A stretch of DNA of 64,000 bases, taken from JBBDIP01 sp050260675 (lineage in GTDB: Bacteria > Bacillota > Sulfobacillia > Fermentithermobacillales > Fermentithermobacillaceae). The stretch's first letter is position 1, and each line of letters begins with the position of its first letter. The stretch is taken from positions 682,001 to 746,000 of the forward strand of contig JBLNCN010000011.1 of NCBI GenBank assembly GCA_050260675.1, in the 5' to 3' direction. The notes under the pieces are model-generated. The model saw only the letters and a list, made by a program, of their open reading frames with translations, searched no databases and was not told where the DNA came from. A program made the translations under genes and the position numbers. Below, one piece after another: positions 1 to 7,412 of the stretch.

Positions 1-330
1 GACGGCGCCAAGCTCTACCGGGTACTGCAGAACCTGATCTCAAACGCGCTAAAGTACTCGCTTCAGGGGTCCAGGGTATTCCTCGACCTGACTGCCAGCG
101 AGACAGAGGTTGTCTTAACGCTCAAGAACACGGCCAATTACGAGATGAACTTCGACGAAGAAACGATAATGCAGCGGTTTGTGAGAGGCGACCGCTCGAG
201 AAGCACCGAAGGATCCGGCCTAGGTCTCTCTATAGCGAAAAGCTTCACCGAGGCCTGCGGCGGAAGGTTCAACGTTACGATCGACGGAGACCTCTTCAAA
301 GTAGAACTGAGGTTCGAAGCCAGTCGATAG
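1..330 (+). CDS. Sensor histidine kinase, C-terminal ATPase part (5' end outside window)
   Basis: The open frame runs from base 1 to a TAG at 328-330, so only about 109 C-terminal residues are visible. They show the HATPase_c fold of a sensor kinase: an N box (NLISNALKYS near residue 12) and a G2-type ATP-lid motif (GSGLGLSIAKS near residue 72), followed by the closing strands. The protein would bind ATP and phosphorylate a histidine in the missing part. Sensor domain, membrane segments and response regulator partner lie upstream of the window. The gene points toward the convergent isoaspartyl dipeptidase gene, with a strong hairpin between them. The family call is secure; the signal sensed is unknown. 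Confidence 0.9.
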   Translation, partial: DGAKLYRVLQNLISNALKYSLQGSRVFLDLTASETEVVLTLKNTANYEMNFDEETIMQRFVRGDRSRSTEGSGLGLSIAKSFTEACGGRFNVTIDGDLFKVELRFEASR

Positions 331-340
331 CGGATGAAGT

Positions 341-379
341 CGGAGCGGCTCAGGTGACGTTCTACCTGGAGCCGCTCCG
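341..379. terminator. Long hairpin between convergent genes
   Basis: Left arm 341-355 pairs with right arm 364-379 (CGGAGCGGCTC against GAGCCGCTCCG, extended by AGGT/ACCT with one bulged base). It sits between the kinase stop at 330 and the minus-strand gene ending at 442. There is no clear T tract on either side, so factor-independent termination is plausible but not certain. Confidence 0.55.
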
Positions 380-441
380 GCCGCCATCTCACGGGTTTTG
401 CGGATATCCTCCACAACCACCCGGGTTTTCAGATCGCCCGG

Positions 442-1575
442 TTATGCCTCGAAGGTCCCCTTCACCAGGATTTCTCCTTCTCGCATCATGATGTTGCCCC
501 TGGCGATTACCGTTTTTATGTTGAGATCCTTGTCCAGCAGCAGGATGTCGGCATCGAGCCCGGGGTGTATGGCGCCCTTTCGCCTGTCGAGCTCCAGGGC
601 CCGGGCAACGTTTTGTGTGCCGAACGACAAGGCTGTGGGGATCGGCATGCCGTGTTCCTGGATTGCCGCCCGGATAGTCCCGTGAAGCGTAGTCATCACC
701 GCCGCCTCGAGGCCGATCATCTCGTTCTTCTCGTTCCAGCGCGGCATGCTGCCGTTGGAGTCGGTACTAAGGGTAAGGCGGGCGGGGTCGACGCCGGCAG
801 CCAACGCCGCCTTGAAGTACTGCACGGCCGTTCCGCCGTTCCCTGCGGTGAAGTCAATGTAGCCGCCCATCGTGGCGAATTCGATGGCCTGCTCAAGTAC
901 CTTCTGAGCGTGGGTGGGCCTGAAATGCTTGATCGGTATGTCGGTGTCCTTCAGGATTTCGAAGATGAGGTCCAGCTGGGCTTTCTCCTTACCAAGGTGG
1001 AATACCAGAATACCCGGCTTCCCGCTTATCAGGCTGGCCACCCGCACATCGCTCGCAAGCCTGGTGAGCTCTTCTTTGGTGACGTGGGAGGAACGGTGGT
1101 CGGAGATGGCGATCTTGACCCCCAGTACTTCCTGGATGAAAGCGATGTCCTTCTTCACATCCCCGGTGACAGTCTTCGTGGGATACTCGTAGGACCCCGT
1201 AAGGCAGTAGGCCGTGAGCCCCTCTTCATTGAGGGCTTTAGTCTTGGCCACGAGGTTCTCAACACTGCGGGTGATGGAATCGGTCCATAGCAGCCCAAGG
1301 ACGGTGGTTACGCCTGCCTTGATGCAGTCCGAAAGCTTCAGTTCAGGGACTCTGGTGCGGAAGCTGCCTTCTCCCCCGCCCCCGGTGACGTGGACGTGCT
1401 GGTCGATGTAGCCGGGGAACGCGAGCATTCCGGTACCGTCTATGACTGTCAGGTCCGGCAGTGTGTAATCTAGGTCCGTCCCAACTTCTACTATCTTGTC
1501 ATTGCACATGAGGATGTCTTTGATGCCGAGATCCTCGGGTCCGTATACGTGAACGTGCTTCACCAGTTTGAACAA
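442..1575 (-). CDS. iadA: Isoaspartyl dipeptidase (beta-aspartyl peptidase, M38)
   Basis: Metallo-dependent amidohydrolase of 377 aa, the usual length for IadA, which hydrolyses beta-aspartyl dipeptides arising from damaged proteins. Visible hallmarks are the strand-1 metal motif DQHVHV near residue 58, a GGGGEG loop, the SDHRSS segment near residue 158, RPTHAQ near residue 221 and the STDSNGS metal/substrate motif near residue 271. The start is a TTG at 1573-1575 behind AAAGGTGATGG; an ATG at 1583-1585 is out of frame. It is the last gene of a minus-strand cluster with an S51 peptidase and a PaaK-like ligase, separated from them by a decayed gene. A role in peptide salvage is likely; co-transcription with the upstream genes is inferred. 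Confidence 0.92.
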   Translation of the reverse strand: MFKLVKHVHVYGPEDLGIKDILMCNDKIVEVGTDLDYTLPDLTVIDGTGMLAFPGYIDQHVHVTGGGGEGSFRTRVPELKLSDCIKAGVTTVLGLLWTDSITRSVENLVAKTKALNEEGLTAYCLTGSYEYPTKTVTGDVKKDIAFIQEVLGVKIAISDHRSSHVTKEELTRLASDVRVASLISGKPGILVFHLGKEKAQLDLIFEILKDTDIPIKHFRPTHAQKVLEQAIEFATMGGYIDFTAGNGGTAVQYFKAALAAGVDPARLTLSTDSNGSMPRWNEKNEMIGLEAAVMTTLHGTIRAAIQEHGMPIPTALSFGTQNVARALELDRRKGAIHPGLDADILLLDKDLNIKTVIARGNIMMREGEILVKGTFEA

Positions 1576-1605
1576 CGCGCTCCATCACCTTTCAACGCAG
1601 TCTCT

Positions 1606-1939
1606 CTACGGAAGCAGCACGAGCTTGTTCTGCCGCAACCAACGAAGGCTTTCCTCCAAATCGCATTCCAGCACTAAGTCGGTCGACGCCTCCGCCTGAT
1701 CCAGTAGAGACTCTATCACATTAGCCATGTTCAAGACTCCTCGTCCTAGCGGCCAGTGCTTGTCTTCAATGCCATCGTTGTTGTGCAGGTGTACGTGCCC
1801 TATGCGCTTACCCAGTTGCTCAACCCAATCTCGACATGTACTCCGTGACCTCGAGGCCCAAACCGAGTCCTCTCGCCCTTTCGAGAGTGGTCTTGTCGAA
1901 AGTGTTAACCGAAAGGCGGTCCAAGGACAGCGTTGTCAT
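1606..1939 (-). pseudogene. Remnant of a TIM-barrel sugar phosphate isomerase/epimerase-like gene
   Basis: An ATG at 1937-1939 overlaps the stop of the S51 peptidase gene as ATGA. It opens a frame with the typical N-terminal strand and helix of an AP-endonuclease-2/xylose isomerase-like barrel (LSVNTFDKTTLERARGLGLG). After about 38 residues that frame stops. In another frame a typical C-terminal barrel part follows (GKRIGHVHLHNNDG, then HWPLGRGVLN) and runs to a TAG at 1606-1608. The middle of the barrel, well over 100 residues, is missing. The parts are joined near base 1830. This is an internal deletion with frameshift, so the gene is dead. Its place in the operon suggests it once worked with the neighbouring peptidase and ligase. 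Confidence 0.8.
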
Positions 1940-2619
1940 AGTTGTCGCACCTCACCGCCAACGTTCATATAGCGAAGCAGGCCCTTCTCCGAAGACGTTA
2001 TGGCGCCGCGGCTATCCACAACTGCCATGCCCCCGCTGGGGATGCCGTAACCGCACGCGCCGGGGCCTTGCAGTCTCAATGCTGTTTTCAACTCTTTCCA
2101 ATCCTCATCCTCCGCATGGGTGTCAAAAGTGGTTGGAGCAAACCCCAGGCAGGGGAACAGCTCTGCTGTGGCGTCGTCATCGGGGTCCACCCACCGGACC
2201 CAATGGGTGCCCATCAAGATGCTGCCCGCAGACATGCCCAGGAACAGCTTCCCGCGAACTCGCAGGTCGCAAAGGAGCCCAACCAGGCCATGATGCTCCA
2301 GCCAACGCATACCGTCCTCTACTTCCCCGCCGGACAGGTACACGGCATCGGCGGCCTCGAGGGCTTTCTTCGCCGCAGCCAAGTCCACCCCGGTCCCCGC
2401 GAGGTGGACCATAGTGACTTCTCCGGCCCCCGCTTCACGCAGCAGGGCCTTCATCGACAGGTAGAAAGGCACGCTGTCTCCGTTGGCAGTGCCGATGTAT
2501 GCTACTCGCGGCGCCGGTGAATCGCACTCCTTGAGAGCTCGCGCGGTAAGGGACACCATTGTTTTTGGATCGCGCGGCCTGCCGCCTGCCAGGAGAAAAA
2601 GTGATTTCAGCCTGCTCAT
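1936..2619 (-). CDS. Peptidase S51 / type 1 glutamine amidotransferase-like protein
   Basis: Protein of 227 aa with the class I amidotransferase-like fold of dipeptidase E and cyanophycinase. The nucleophile elbow GMSAGS lies near residue 128, the acidic loop SGGEVEDG near residue 95, and a TFDTHAEDEDW segment near residue 165 resembles the region carrying the catalytic His. Known relatives cleave Asp-X dipeptides or cyanophycin. An isoaspartyl dipeptidase two genes downstream fits aspartyl-peptide turnover. The start ATG overlaps the stop of the ligase gene (ATGA), and its own stop overlaps the start of the decayed epimerase gene, so translational coupling is likely. Exact substrate unknown. 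Confidence 0.8.
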   Translation of the reverse strand: MSRLKSLFLLAGGRPRDPKTMVSLTARALKECDSPAPRVAYIGTANGDSVPFYLSMKALLREAGAGEVTMVHLAGTGVDLAAAKKALEAADAVYLSGGEVEDGMRWLEHHGLVGLLCDLRVRGKLFLGMSAGSILMGTHWVRWVDPDDDATAELFPCLGFAPTTFDTHAEDEDWKELKTALRLQGPGACGYGIPSGGMAVVDSRGAITSSEKGLLRYMNVGGEVRQL

Positions 2620-3920
2620 GCGAATAATCCCTTCTTGTCGAAATCAAAACTGGCGTGGCTCCTGCGAAACTTGCCCGAAGGACCGGGCTGGATGCTGGGA
2701 ACCACCTTCACAGAGTATTGGCCGTCCGTCCCGTAAAGGGCCTCCAATGCCAACCTAGCTTCATGCACCGCTTCGTCAGGGTCACCCTTCACGACCAGTT
2801 CCAACTCGTATTCTGCCCGCTGGCGCTGCTCGACACGGTAGTCGCGGATCCCCGGGACCACGGCGAGCCGGGAATCAAGGGCAAGTGGAGTGACCAGATC
2901 ACCATCTGTGGTGAAAGTGGCATAGGCCAGCCGGCCTTCAATTGCCTCCATGAGGAACCCTTCATTGCGCCCGCACGTGCACTGTCCCGTCCGGTGCAGG
3001 CGGACAAGGTCGCCCATATCAAACCTTACCACGGAAGCCCAAGGGTTGTTGAACGTCGTGACCAAGATCCGGCCCAGTTCGGGGCCACCGTGCCTCTCCG
3101 CAAGGGGCTCAAAGTCGATGCGGCAGAACTCCGTGTTTTGATGGAACAGGCCATCTTCGCACTGCATAAGCACGAAACCGGTTTCGGTGCTTCCGTAGGA
3201 ACTAACCAGAGGCGAAGAGAAGGCCTGCCGTATGGCGGCCATGTGTATCTTGGAAGGCAATTCGTATGTAAAGACGATCACGGAGGGCGAGAAGAGCTGC
3301 CGCCCATTATCCAGCGCCCACCAGGCCAGACGTACAAGCAGTGAGGGGTTGGCCTCCAGGATGACAGGTTTGTACGTTTCCAGCTCGTGAGCCATCCGTT
3401 CAAGATGCCGTGGTTGCCACTGGATCAGACTGATCTTCTCATTCAGAAACAACCTGTGGCCCATGATCCGGTATTCCATCGGAAGGTCTTCCTCGCAATG
3501 GATCCCGATGTTGAGAGCGCTCGCGAGTTTGGCTTCTTTCTGTGGGTACTGCAAGCGTGCCGTGTGTGAGTTCAGCTTCCATGAAGCGGCTTCGGAAGCG
3601 TACCACCACTCCTGATTCCAGAGGTTGATCACTTTCTCTTCGGTTGTCCCGCTGGTAAAAGTGTACTCGATTTCGTCGCAGGCCAAGCCGTCTTCAACGT
3701 TGAGATTATTGGGGACTAGCCCCTGGGGGAAATGCTCCCTCATGGCCTTCTTCGTCAGTTCTGGCAGCGACGCATATCTCTCGTCGATCGCCGCTCCCGG
3801 CCCAGGGTCGAATACGCGCCAATCTGAGTACACCGGCGCGGTCTCCAGGGCAGTCTGCAGCGCTTTCAGCGATCTCTTCCGGTACTCGGGCGTGAAAACG
3901 TATCGGTCCACGATGGCCAT
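2616..3920 (-). CDS. PaaK-like AMP-binding ligase (phenylacetate-CoA ligase / F390 synthetase family)
   Basis: Adenylate-forming enzyme of 434 aa. The P-loop-like motif FTSGTTEEKV near residue 89, the SSYGSTETG motif near residue 240 and the VVRFDMGD motif near residue 302 are typical of the PaaK/coenzyme F390 synthetase group, which activates carboxylates as acyl-AMP. A CTCGRNEG segment near residue 314 resembles the Cys-containing loop of PaaK proteins. The C-terminal small domain (about residues 345-425) is present and ends with SGKFRRS. The ATG has GAGAGGTAG upstream. It heads a minus-strand operon with two peptidase-type genes, so an acyl or peptide substrate is possible, but none can be named. 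Confidence 0.8.
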   Translation of the reverse strand: MAIVDRYVFTPEYRKRSLKALQTALETAPVYSDWRVFDPGPGAAIDERYASLPELTKKAMREHFPQGLVPNNLNVEDGLACDEIEYTFTSGTTEEKVINLWNQEWWYASEAASWKLNSHTARLQYPQKEAKLASALNIGIHCEEDLPMEYRIMGHRLFLNEKISLIQWQPRHLERMAHELETYKPVILEANPSLLVRLAWWALDNGRQLFSPSVIVFTYELPSKIHMAAIRQAFSSPLVSSYGSTETGFVLMQCEDGLFHQNTEFCRIDFEPLAERHGGPELGRILVTTFNNPWASVVRFDMGDLVRLHRTGQCTCGRNEGFLMEAIEGRLAYATFTTDGDLVTPLALDSRLAVVPGIRDYRVEQRQRAEYELELVVKGDPDEAVHEARLALEALYGTDGQYSVKVVPSIQPGPSGKFRRSHASFDFDKKGLFA

Positions 3921-4054
3921 GGCGCACTACCTCTCGTGCTAGACTAAGTGAAGGGGGAACACGAACAAGTGTACGGGGTATCTGAGATTCTGTCAAGAGA
4001 TTACAGCTAAAGCCATGGTATGATTGCGAAGATGCTCAGAAAGGTTGAGGATTG

Positions 4055-4594
4055 ATGGAGCTTTGGGACGTGCTGGATAAGAACCGAAACAGAACGGGCC
4101 GGACGGTCGAGCGTGGGCAGCCTATGGCGCAAGACGAGTACCACCTGGTTGTCCACGTGTGGGTCGTGACGCCAAAAGGTGAGTTTCTCATATCGAGAAG
4201 GACCCCGAACAAGACTTTCCCGGGCATGTGGGAGTCGAGCGGCGGTTCGGCCGTCGCCGGAGAGGACAGCCTCACGGCAGCCATCCGAGAGACACGAGAG
4301 GAACTCGGGATTAGCCTGGTTCCCTCAAACGGGATGGTCTTCCGCAGTTACAGGAGGCAGAAGTACAACTGTCCCGACTTCCTGGACGTGTGGCTATTCG
4401 TGCAGGACGTCTCATTGGACAACGTGACCTATCAACCTGGCGAGACAGATGGAGCGATGCTGGCCACGCAAGCTCAGCTTGAGGACATGATCAAGAAGGG
4501 CCGCTTCATAGGCAGAGACATCTACCCATACCTTGATGAACTCTTTGCGGACGTGGCTCGGAGGCAGGGACAGATAGCCGATCACAAGGAATGA
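4055..4594 (+). CDS. Nudix hydrolase (IPP isomerase-like / YfcD type)
   Basis: Nudix protein of about 179 aa. The Nudix box is complete: the G of GGSAVAGE, then seven residues, then RETREELGI, near residues 68-90, matching GX5EX7REUXEEXGU. The N-terminus (MELWDVLDKNRNRTGRTV) and the YHLVVHVWVV strand resemble the YfcD/isopentenyl-diphosphate isomerase-like subgroup, which hydrolyses nucleoside diphosphate derivatives. The ATG at 4055 lies behind AAAGGTTGAGG; a TTG just before it is too close to that site. It is transcribed divergently from the ligase operon. Substrate unknown. Confidence 0.85.
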   Translation: MELWDVLDKNRNRTGRTVERGQPMAQDEYHLVVHVWVVTPKGEFLISRRTPNKTFPGMWESSGGSAVAGEDSLTAAIRETREELGISLVPSNGMVFRSYRRQKYNCPDFLDVWLFVQDVSLDNVTYQPGETDGAMLATQAQLEDMIKKGRFIGRDIYPYLDELFADVARRQGQIADHKE

Positions 4595-4648
4595 TGGCTA
4601 GATAGTCCTCACCAGATGCAGGTAGTAAGGACGGGTCTCATAGGCCGC

Positions 4649-5069
4649 TTACTTCACTGTGCCATCACAATTCAGCATGTTCTCAAGACGCATTCTGAGC
4701 GGCTGTGTTGTTATGAGCTCGAGAGCCTGAGTGGCAGGAACCCACATCACGCTCTCCGTCTCGTTTGAGTTGGCCGGGGTGCCCTCGACATACTCGCATA
4801 CGAAATCCAGCATGATTTTGGTTGGGATGAAGACACCCCGGTTGTCGGTATACTGCTTCACGTTGGAATAGACCCCTGCGAGGCGGACGACTCGAGCCGT
4901 TACACCGCTCTCTTCTCTGATCTCGCGGACCAGGGCCCTCCAGGTTCTCTCCGACCTCAACCTGACCGCCAAGGAATTCCCAGGTCCCGCGGTACGTTGA
5001 CTTCGCCAATAGCACCCTGCCGCTGTTGTCCTTGACCAGACCTCCAACAGCGATGATGTGTGTTGGCAT
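4649..5069 (-). pseudogene. Nudix (MutT-like) hydrolase gene with a frameshift in the Nudix box
   Basis: The N-terminal half (MPTHIIAVGGLVKDNSGRVL, then WEFLGGQVEVGENLE) starts at the ATG at 5067-5069. The C-terminal half (ALVREIREESGV through to the TAA at 4649-4651) lies in another frame. The break is at the run GGAGGGCCC near 4940. Restoring the invariant seven-residue spacing between GX5E and RE needs two inserted bases, so a 2-base deletion is more likely than a 1-base insertion. The rest of both halves is well preserved, so the lesion is recent, a sequencing error, or (less likely) programmed frameshifting. As written, no full enzyme can be made. Confidence 0.75.
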
Positions 5070-5222
5070 CGTCACTTCGTACCACCTCTTCATCACGTGA
5101 CGGATTGCTGGTTGAGGGGTTCCAAGCGGAAGTATGCGGGTGGAGAGACCCCGAATGCGCTCTCCATAATGGTGGCACCCTGCAACCCCGTTGGAAGCCT
5201 GCTGTTCGGAAGGGGAGTCCCG

Positions 5223-5414
5223 ATGTCGGACGTCAAGCCGCAAGTTGCAACACCGGAAATCCCAGCGGAGCAACTCAAGAAGATGATTGCGGTAGCATTG
5301 ATACGCGGAAAGGCTTTGCCGCAGCCAGCGGCATTTCATGAACACTTGCCCCCGGGCGAACCGTACTCAACTATCGAGCTCAACGGACTCTGCAACACTC
5401 AATGTGCCTGCTAG
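5223..5414 (+). CDS. 63-aa peptide with a Cys-rich C-terminal tail (unknown; RiPP precursor-like)
   Basis: Small gene with a good ribosome binding site (GGAAGGGGAG, six bases before the ATG) and a TAG at 5412-5414, just upstream of the tRNA gene on the other strand. Residues 12-30 form a predicted amphipathic helix (PEIPAEQLKKMIAVALIRG), followed by a Pro-rich stretch and the tail NGLCNTQCAC with three Cys. The layout of helical leader, linker and short Cys-containing end resembles ribosomal peptide precursors, but no modification enzyme sits next to it. I do not recognise the family. It could equally be a small regulatory or coat peptide, or a chance reading frame. Confidence 0.45.
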   Translation: MSDVKPQVATPEIPAEQLKKMIAVALIRGKALPQPAAFHEHLPPGEPYSTIELNGLCNTQCAC

Positions 5415-5436
5415 GACGGGGTGTCAGGAGATGAAC

Positions 5437-5512
5437 TGGTGGACCGGAAGGGAATCGAACCCACGACCTCCTGAATGCCATTCAGGCGCTCTCCCAACTG
5501 AGCTACCGGCCC
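5437..5512 (-). tRNA. tRNA-Ala (anticodon GGC), CCA encoded
   Basis: The minus strand folds as a complete cloverleaf of 76 nt including the encoded CCA. The acceptor stem GGGCCGG/CCGGTCC contains the G3:U70 wobble pair that identifies alanine tRNAs. The D arm begins GCTCAG. The anticodon stem is CCTGA/TCAGG with loop ATGGCAT, giving anticodon GGC. The T arm contains GGTTCGATTCC, with one weak pair at its base. A near-consensus promoter lies 56 bases upstream. Confidence 0.95.
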
Positions 5513-5567
5513 ACCTTAGGGGTTTGCGCTGGCCTACGACCTTCTGTCGGGGCCACGCGCGAAATTC

Positions 5568-5596
5568 ATTATAACTCCCCCATGCTGGGGAGTCAA
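5568..5596 (-). promoter_or_regulatory. Sigma-A-type promoter of tRNA-Ala
   Basis: Minus strand: -35 TTGACT (5591-5596), 17-bp spacer, -10 TATAAT (5568-5573). The spacer contains the palindrome ACTCCCC/GGGGAGT. Transcription would start about 50 bases before the tRNA 5' end. Confidence 0.8.
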
Positions 5597-5688
5597 TTGC
5601 GGAACAAACATTGGAGCCAGATGACTCCGAGGCAGCCTCTGCGTAACCAACCACTGCACGGCAAGCAAACAACCGACGGCAGACAACT

Positions 5689-5731
5689 GAAATACAGATG
5701 CACATTCTTAGAAGTTGTGCATTTGTATTTC
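5689..5731. repeat. 16-bp near-perfect inverted repeat (hairpin/operator-like)
   Basis: Left arm 5689-5704 (GAAATACAGATGCACA) and right arm 5716-5731 (TGTGCATTTGTATTTC) are inverted copies with one G-T type mismatch, separated by 11 bases. It is AT-rich against its surroundings and lies in the gene-poor stretch. Function unknown. Confidence 0.6.
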
Positions 5732-6287
5732 ATGCTCTTCCGCCGATGTGCATTCCAGTTTCAGTCTCCAGGCGCAAACACAGGCTCATGCAGGTCAGAC
5801 TCCACGCAAAGATGGCTTACGCAGGCCAAAGTCTATCCTAGCGGCACTGGTCATAGGACTGCAGTTCACCAGTAACCCCCCTCCCCTTCGCAACATAACG
5901 TGTTTACGAGCCATTCTGTCTGGGGATGAAGGAGGGATCACCTCTGCTCTTCAGGAAACTGCGCCGATGGTTAAGGCGAATCAGGCGGCGGCGCGTGTGG
6001 GTGCCGCCTTGGGGGAGAGTCCGGTCCTGGCAGGTCAGAAGAGGCGGGCGCAATGAGACCTATGTGATACTGCAGCTCCCTAAGAATGCGGGGACACTCG
6101 CATCGAATAGGATAGCGGCGGCCTTGAAAGAGGGACTGCGGGAGGGCGCCGATGGATCATCGCCAAGGAGAAACAACCTGTACCTGATACTCACCGACCT
6201 GGCGAGGGTGTTTCGGCGTTAGAGGGGAGCGCCACCGCAAACGCGGGAGCCAGACCAACCTGAGGTCTAGGCAATCGGTAGCAAGGA

Positions 6288-6313
6288 AAAGGGCCCGGGT
6301 TACCGGGCCCTTT
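6288..6313 (-). terminator. Rho-independent terminator after the Cys-rich peptide gene
   Basis: Perfect 11-bp stem (AAAGGGCCCGG, loop of four, CCGGGCCCTTT), followed on the minus strand by TTTTCC. It ends transcription of the gene at 6329-6535, whose stop lies 16 bases before the stem. Confidence 0.85.
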
Positions 6314-6328
6314 CACTGGTGCAGAGAC

Positions 6329-6535
6329 TTAGTCCGGACGGCAGTGGCTGTCGCAGAACTTCCAGTCCTCGCAAGCCGCGTTGTTGATGGTCACGCAGTT
6401 GCAGAAGATGAAGTACAGGACGTTCTCAGGGGCCTCGCAGTCCTCGTCGTGGTCGCGGCCACAGCTCTTCTCCTTGTGACCACGAGTGACTCCCACTGCA
6501 TCCAAGACTGCCTGGATGATCTCCTTATCGGGCAC
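6329..6535 (-). CDS. 68-aa Cys-rich peptide (unknown; possible RiPP precursor or coat peptide)
   Basis: GTG start at 6533-6535 behind a perfect AGGAGGTG seven bases upstream, and a strong terminator after the stop, so this is very likely a real gene. The N-terminus (VPDKEIIQAVLDAVG) is a short helix. The rest holds seven Cys at about residues 25, 33, 45, 47, 55, 61 and 65 with many acidic residues, and ends FCDSHCRPD. The helix resembles that of the poly-Cys TOMM precursor at 54329 (KEI plus a hydrophobic residue and a closing Gly), and the two share the GTG start and strong ribosome binding site. No modification enzyme is adjacent; the neighbour upstream is UPF0280. Function not known. Confidence 0.7.
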   Translation of the reverse strand: MPDKEIIQAVLDAVGVTRGHKEKSCGRDHDEDCEAPENVLYFIFCNCVTINNAACEDWKFCDSHCRPD

Positions 6536-6600
6536 CTTCGCGCACCTCCTTGGGGTTGGGTTACGTCAACATGTTATGTAACGAGGACACTGGATGTGCG

Positions 6601-7329
6601 CTACATCCCCACTAGCCGCACGTTCCCTGCAGCGGCCATCTTGTCGCCCATGACTGCGATGGCGCCCAGGACCCCGCCTATGCCCATGGCGAAATCCACT
6701 GCGCGCACCAGATCCTCTTCCCCAAGTACGCGGTTCGCCGTTGCCGTCGCCACGGCATCGGCCAAGGCGGCATCGCGGCAGAGGATGACCGCGGCGTCGG
6801 CCTTTCCAAAGGACAACGAGTGGCCAACACTGCCTGCGGAAGTGCAAATCCCCAAAGGCGTCTCTTCAGGCCGGATTTCGACGGCGAAGGTCTGGCTGAG
6901 CGGCGATGCGCCGGCGTATATGCCTACCCTGCGCGGGCTATCGGTCTTCATGAATATGTCTCCGCCGTTCTCGACGATGATTTCTCGTGTGTACCAGTGG
7001 TCCAGCATGTCTCGCCCGACCGCCTCGCTGATCGCCCCAGCCACGGCTGCCATCGGTCCCACTCCCGCCAGGGAAGCCGCGCGGCACATGGCGCGCACGA
7101 GGCTTGGGGCATTCGGAAACGGCTCTACCGGTGAAAGGGATCTGAGGAATGTCGGATTCGCCCGCCCGTACGTCTCGATTTGCTCGCGACAGGCCACAAT
7201 GGATGCCCTTACTTCACACTCCATGAGCCGGTTGGCCCCGATCTGGAGGTCCGTCTCTTTGACCATGCAGTTGAAAAACACCAGGTCCTTACCCGAAAAC
7301 AGGTCCCTGTACTTGCGCGCCTCATACAC
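6601..7329 (-). CDS. UPF0280 family protein (homocysteine biosynthesis partner)
   Basis: Protein of 242 aa with the features of COG2122/UPF0280: the N-terminal YRDLFSGKDLVFFNCMVKET, the PMAAVAGAISEAVG segment near residue 92, an IVENGGDIF segment near residue 118 and the CTSAGSVGHS motif near residue 163. In methanogens a member of this family is needed together with a DUF39 protein and a ferredoxin to make homocysteine from aspartate semialdehyde and sulfide. Here all three genes are consecutive (DUF39, ferredoxin, UPF0280), which supports the same role. The start is GTG at 7327-7329. The gene closes the methionine operon and is followed by the Cys-rich peptide gene read in the opposite sense of coupling (separate ribosome site and terminator). 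Confidence 0.85.
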   Translation of the reverse strand: MYEARKYRDLFSGKDLVFFNCMVKETDLQIGANRLMECEVRASIVACREQIETYGRANPTFLRSLSPVEPFPNAPSLVRAMCRAASLAGVGPMAAVAGAISEAVGRDMLDHWYTREIIVENGGDIFMKTDSPRRVGIYAGASPLSQTFAVEIRPEETPLGICTSAGSVGHSLSFGKADAAVILCRDAALADAVATATANRVLGEEDLVRAVDFAMGIGGVLGAIAVMGDKMAAAGNVRLVGM

Positions 7330-7412
7330 GCCCCATCACCACCTTCTTCGCCGATTCAGGCGAGGACCTTCCGCCGTCGCCGGTCCAGACGAGACCAGTA
7401 TCGCGAAGAGCC

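Larger units (their letters stand above)
5513..6287. other. Gene-poor stretch without a recognisable gene
   Basis: Apart from the tRNA promoter and the hairpin at 5689-5731, I see no convincing gene here. A frame on the plus strand from about 5926 to 6222 is very Arg-rich at its start, lacks a good ribosome binding site and matches no family I know. Reading frames on the opposite strand are short. The stretch may be decayed sequence. Confidence 0.5.

Noticed and set aside
5926..6222. Arg-rich plus-strand frame of 98 codons
   Set aside because: No ribosome site, extreme Arg bias typical of non-coding GC-rich frames, and no family resemblance.
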